Part shown: positions 60,301 to 64,000 of the stretch, in pieces
Position numbering within the stretch: position 1 is the stretch's first letter
Layout of the letters: each line of letters opens with the position of its first letter
Assembly (NCBI GenBank): GCA_034336665.1
Contig: JAPFBE010000003.1
Span: 34,198,360 to 34,262,359 of the forward strand
Length of the DNA stretch: 64,000 bases
DNA from: Luscinia megarhynchos
Taxonomy: Eukaryota > Chordata > Aves > Passeriformes > Turdidae
Direction of reading: 5' to 3'
Notes under the pieces: model-generated
Databases searched by the model: none
The model's input: only the letters and a program-made list of their open reading frames with translations
What the model was told of the DNA's origin: nothing
Translations under genes and position numbers: made by a program

Positions 60301-62332
60301 CAATCCACTCATAACCTCTTGAAACATTTTCTAGAATTTGCAGAATTAGCCCGATTTCCTGTTTCTGATTAACCATCTTTCTGGCTCTGGTAGGGGTGGA
60401 CATCTTGGAAATAAGGTATCACCTCCCAAACATGCACACTGATATTACAGGGCAGAAAAAGGCAGCTGCACACTTGAGGCTATTGCTGTGCTACCTGTTG
60501 TGCTCAGCTTGCTTTGGTGATGGTCAACCTCAGCACAATCGAGTTTGCACATACATCAGGGATCAAAGACACAAGTGAAATGGGCAAGGGGTTATGGGCA
60601 TGTTGTTCATTAATCTCTGTTGATCTTGACATGGTAAAGAGATGCTGATTTTGGAGTTGGATTTTGTGCCTATTTAATGACAGACAGTGTTTCCTGCCCA
60701 CTGCCTGTTATTGTCTCCTTTCCCTTTGCTGTGAATATTTGCAGCATTTGTTTTAATTTGGACTCAGTGGCTGGCACTCCAGTGGGGAAGAAGCTGCTTA
60801 GGAGCTAGTTATTCCACATAATTCTCTGTCTCTTGGTTTGGTGGGGATTATTTAGCATAGGAGTGATTATGTAGAGAAGCACATTTCTGAGCTGCTGAAA
60901 TAAAAGCTGCTCTTCACAATGCATTAGAGAGGGGCATGCTTAAAATGAACTCTTCTCAGAAATTTGGAAAGATCAAAGACAAAATAACTCTTAACAGTAT
61001 AAAACACTTTGGCAAACTGACACAGAAATACAGAACTCGAAAACCAGTTCATGCATTAGAAAGCCATTGATAGAAATTACTGCCAAATTACTGTGCCCTT
61101 AAAAGTTCTGGGAGTCTTGGACAGAGAACAATTCTGCTGCTCTATGTATGGTGCCATCAGCACCTTGCACCCACCAGTTTCCTTACCTCGAGTAAGTGCC
61201 CTAGCCATTTGTCACAGTTACCAGAAGTCCATTCTGCCCTGAGGAATCCTTCTGAAAGCATTTAATTGCAACCATATGTTCCCATCAGAAGCTTGAACAA
61301 GTCAGCATTTCCTTTGCTTGTCATCAAAGCTTTATCACCCAGCTCTAATTGCCAAATCTATCAGAGAGGGCTGTAGAGACAACCAAAGGAGTGTATTGCT
61401 CATCTGCAATTAAACCTTTGCCTCAAAGCTGATTGCAGGTACTGGTGCTCTGGCCAGAGCTGCTGTGAGCAGGGCTGATAGGCAGGCTCTGGTGTGGTCA
61501 GGGGCAGGCCACCTGTAAAAGTAACACAGGGCACTTGCCCAGGGACTGACTCTACTTTTTTTGCCCAAGGGTATGTCACCCACATTTGTTTTTTCTTTAG
61601 AAAAGTTGAACTAAGTCAAAAAGGTAGAAAAAATATTTCTGACAAATTACTGAAATAACAGAGTTTTAGCTGGCAGCTCCAGGAGAGCTGCCTGATGAGC
61701 TGTTGTGAGGACAGAGCTGGAAAACATCAGAGAGCCAGGCTTACAGAAGGCTGAGCACAGTGACAGCTGAAGGTTTGGGAACAAGATGCACAGGAATGCT
61801 TATTTGCTATGAAGGAATTTCTGCTTCTGCTCAGAGCACTAACTTCAAATATTGAGGTTATTCTGTTCATCAGCTTCTACTGTTATTTCTTTACCCAAAT
61901 TTGTTTAATTTCTACAGAAAGCAGATGAACATGTTTTGTCTTTTTCATTAGGTTTGCCCTGAATGATCTAATATTATGCTTACAATAACTGAAATAAAAA
62001 ATACTAATTGATTCTTTAACCTCATTGCTGACCATTAATGGTACCTGCTTTTCAAAGCTGTGTGTATTTGTGATAGCTACCCTTATGAAGGCCCCTGGCT
62101 ATAGCTGTGCTTTCAGGCTGTACTTCCATCTGCTCAATTCATTTCTCATAGACTTTAAAACTGTCACATCTTAATAATCTACTAAACCCCTTAAAACCTG
62201 TGCATTGCTTATGTCTGCAACCACAGAATTTTCCCTCTGCATTAATCATGATCTGCTTGCAACAGCAATAAGGGAAACCTTTGCCAAATTATATTTCATT
62301 ATTGAAATGTCTGATGCTTGCAAAAGAAGTAA
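57339..62332. other. AT-rich single-copy DNA with a (CA)n
   Basis: A dinucleotide (AC)n run lies at 59093-59114. About 60720-60930 and 61190-61350 contain ordered motifs (for example 'tttaattgcaaccatatgtt' with a CATATG E-box and TAATTG core) that may be conserved elements. No gene or other repeat recognised. Confidence 0.48.
59093..59114. repeat. (AC)n microsatellite
   Basis: Eleven uninterrupted AC units. Confidence 0.92.
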
Positions 62333-62670
62333 ACACAGAATCACAGAATATGCCAAGTTGAAAGGGACCCTCAAAGATCATTGGGTCCAACTCCTGGCCT
62401 TACAGCACCATCCCCAAGAGTCCCATCATGTGCCTGAGAGCATTGTCCAAATGCTTCCTGAACTGTCAGGCTGGGGCTGTGACCACTTCTCTGGGATGCT
62501 GTTCCAGTGCCCAGCCACCCTCTGGGTGAAGAACCTTTTCCTGAAATGTAACCTAAACCTCCTCTGACACAGCTTCAGGTCATTCCCTTGGGTCCTGTCA
62601 CTCTTGCCACAGGGAAGAGATCAGTGCCTGCCCCTCCTCTTCCCCTGTGAGGAAGTTGTAGACTACTGAG
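62333..62670 (-). mobile_element. CR1 LINE, 3' end, minus strand
   Basis: The plus strand begins with the antisense CR1 tail 'acacagaatcacagaatatg' and proceeds through 'ttgaaagggaccctcaaaga', 'tcattgggtccaactcctgg', 'gatgctgttccagtgcccag', 'gtgaagaaccttttcctgaa', 'cattcccttgggtcctgtca' and 'gaggaagttgtagactactg'. It is one of the better preserved CR1 copies here. The 120-codon plus-strand frame is the antisense reading and not a gene. Confidence 0.94.
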
Positions 62671-62924
62671 AGAAAACTACAGTATCTGCAATAATGGAAA
62701 CACTAGAATATTTTAGTAGTGTATAACATCTTTCAGATGATGGTACTAGATTTATTAATGCCAGCATTTTAGAGATTGAGCAATGTTTTGATAGAGGGTT
62801 GAATGTCACCTGCTTCAATAACTTGGGTAAATAACTTCATAAAAGAAGCAATGTATCTGTTTAAGGGCTCTAGGCACTTCTCTTATCCTGTTGCAGCTGG
62901 CTTTGAAGTTGGATATTTTTACCA
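62671..62924. other. Single-copy spacer between two CR1 fragments
   Basis: AT-rich, with no feature recognised. Confidence 0.5.
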
Positions 62925-63430
62925 GGATAATATACTGCTGGGCTAATCCTGCATCAAAAGAGAAGTGGCCAGCAGGGCAAGGGAGGGGATCCTCCCCTTT
63001 TACTCCTCTCGTGAAATGCTGCCAGAGTGCTGCATTCAGCTCTGGGTCCCCACATAAGAAGGATGGACCTGTTGGAGTGAGTCCAGAGGAAGGTCACAAA
63101 GATGATCAGAGGGCTGGAGCACCTCCCATATGAGGTCAGGTTGAGAGCCCTGGTATTGTACAGACTGGGTGACAGAAGGCTTTGGGGCCAGTTTAGAACA
63201 TCCTTTGGCAGGTTTAGATGAGGTATTAGGAAGAAATTCTTTGCCATGAGGGCAGTGAGGCCATAGCAGTATGCTGCCTAAAGGAGCTGCAGATGCCACA
63301 TCCCTGGAAGTGTCCAAAACCAGGCTGGATGTGGCTTTGAGCAACCTGGGCTAGTGAAAGGTGTCCCCAACCGTGGCAGGGCGATTGGAACTAGATGAAC
63401 TTTAAGAACCCTTCCAACCATTTTATGATT
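62925..63430 (+). mobile_element. CR1 LINE, 3' region, plus strand, internally deleted
   Basis: Blocks in order: 'gtggccagcagggcaaggga', 'gggatcctccccttttactc', 'gcattcagctctgggtcccc', 'acctgttggagtgagtccag', 'aagatgatcagagggctgga', then a jump near 63175-63220 that omits roughly 150 bp of the usual element, then 'gaggtattaggaagaaattc', 'ctggatgtggctttgagcaa', 'gattggaactagatgaactt' and a decayed tail 'tttatgattgtgttat'. It is in inverted orientation to the CR1 copy 255 bp upstream and of a different subtype judging by the tail. Confidence 0.92.
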
Positions 63431-64000
63431 GTGTTATAAGATTCAGCCTGGTAGGTAATGAAAAGCAGCAGTTACAACATGCCAGTTGTCTGACTGTCAG
63501 ACTTTTGGTGCTTCAATTGAGGTAAGTTTTGAGAGGAAACTCACGTATGCATAGTGAAGTCCCTTTGCAGAGTTTTCTGCCATGTAAAGGGAGCAACATG
63601 ATAAAAAACCCCTGTGACACATTTCTGAAGATGTAATTTTGAATAGTATGGCCTCACTTTGGAAAAATATTTGATACGATGGATAATGAAGATTTCAGAC
63701 CCCCCAAGATCTGGGCTCTGAATGTTGCTGATAAACGGGGCAAGGGAAGGATGAGAATTTTCAGGAGGTTTAACAAAGAAATAATGCCATGAAATGAAGA
63801 TGATGAATATGGGAAAGTAAACCCAGGTCATGGAAAAGATTTATTGGCAAGGCTGTGAAGATTCAGACAGATAACTTCAGGGCATATATGAAATGATAAA
63901 TCACAAGTGTCATGGAAGACCTACACTTGTTCTTTTTAAACTTGAACTTTGCCACTGTAAAATGAAAGAGCAAGCATCAGTAATTCTGCTGATTCCATAG
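63431..64000. other. AT-rich single-copy DNA, no gene seen
   Basis: Nothing recognised. A 96-codon minus frame (63541-63831) has no known motif. Confidence 0.5.

Noticed and set aside
62205..62567. 120-codon plus-strand open frame
   Set aside because: Most of it is antisense CR1 sequence.

Overview
This window looks like non-coding nuclear DNA from a bird. Three things point that way. It holds at least eight fragments of CR1, the dominant avian LINE, several ending in the typical CR1 tail with ATTCTATG-like 8-mers. It holds five LTRs of avian endogenous-retrovirus type. It is otherwise AT-rich, CpG-poor DNA with short microsatellites. The closest avian group cannot be fixed by eye; a neoavian or passerine host is my guess. 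I see no bacterial, organellar or viral gene organisation.

Layout. 1-2380: AT-rich single-copy DNA with one very old CR1-like stretch. 2381-3695: a minus-strand CR1 copy split by a solo LTR (2992-3505), a clear nested insertion. 3696-8990: single-copy DNA with A/C-rich low-complexity tracts. About 8990-9705: an LTR-like repeat with roughly 50-bp internal periodicity. About 14072-15095: a plus-strand LTR with a TATA box, a pyrimidine-rich stretch and a polyadenylation signal. 19895-19990: a (GAATA)n array abutting a 5'-truncated CR1 (to 20388). 20389-41984: long single-copy DNA with one CR1 remnant near 23.15 kb. 41985-42350: an internal CR1 fragment. About 44840-45410: a minus-strand LTR of a very common avian type. 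46437-46662: a CR1 3' end. 55684 to about 56350: a minus-strand LTR with a lysine-codon-like minisatellite, followed directly by a CR1 3' end (to 56598). 62333-63430: two CR1 fragments in opposite orientation.

No coding gene is supported. The longest open frames are 147-166 codons; those outside repeats have no recognisable domain, no exon-like partner and no compositional support, and the rest are antisense or out-of-frame readings of CR1 and LTR sequence. There is no recognisable tRNA, rRNA, CRISPR array or operon. The window is best read as a gene desert or a long intron. Its functional content, if any, would be regulatory. The best candidates by eye are 55140-55320 (a CpG cluster in CpG-poor DNA), 11090-11240 (a full palindromic CRE with other sites) and 52110-52240 (a dense run of TAATTA/ATTAAT-like sites).

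I did not find a convincing new biological system. The most informative structure is the nested LTR-in-CR1 locus and the shared design of two LTRs (2992-3505 and about 55684-56350), each with tandem repeats between its TATA box and its polyadenylation signal. Family assignments come from recognising sequence patterns, not from a database search. Boundaries marked approximate may be off by tens of bases.
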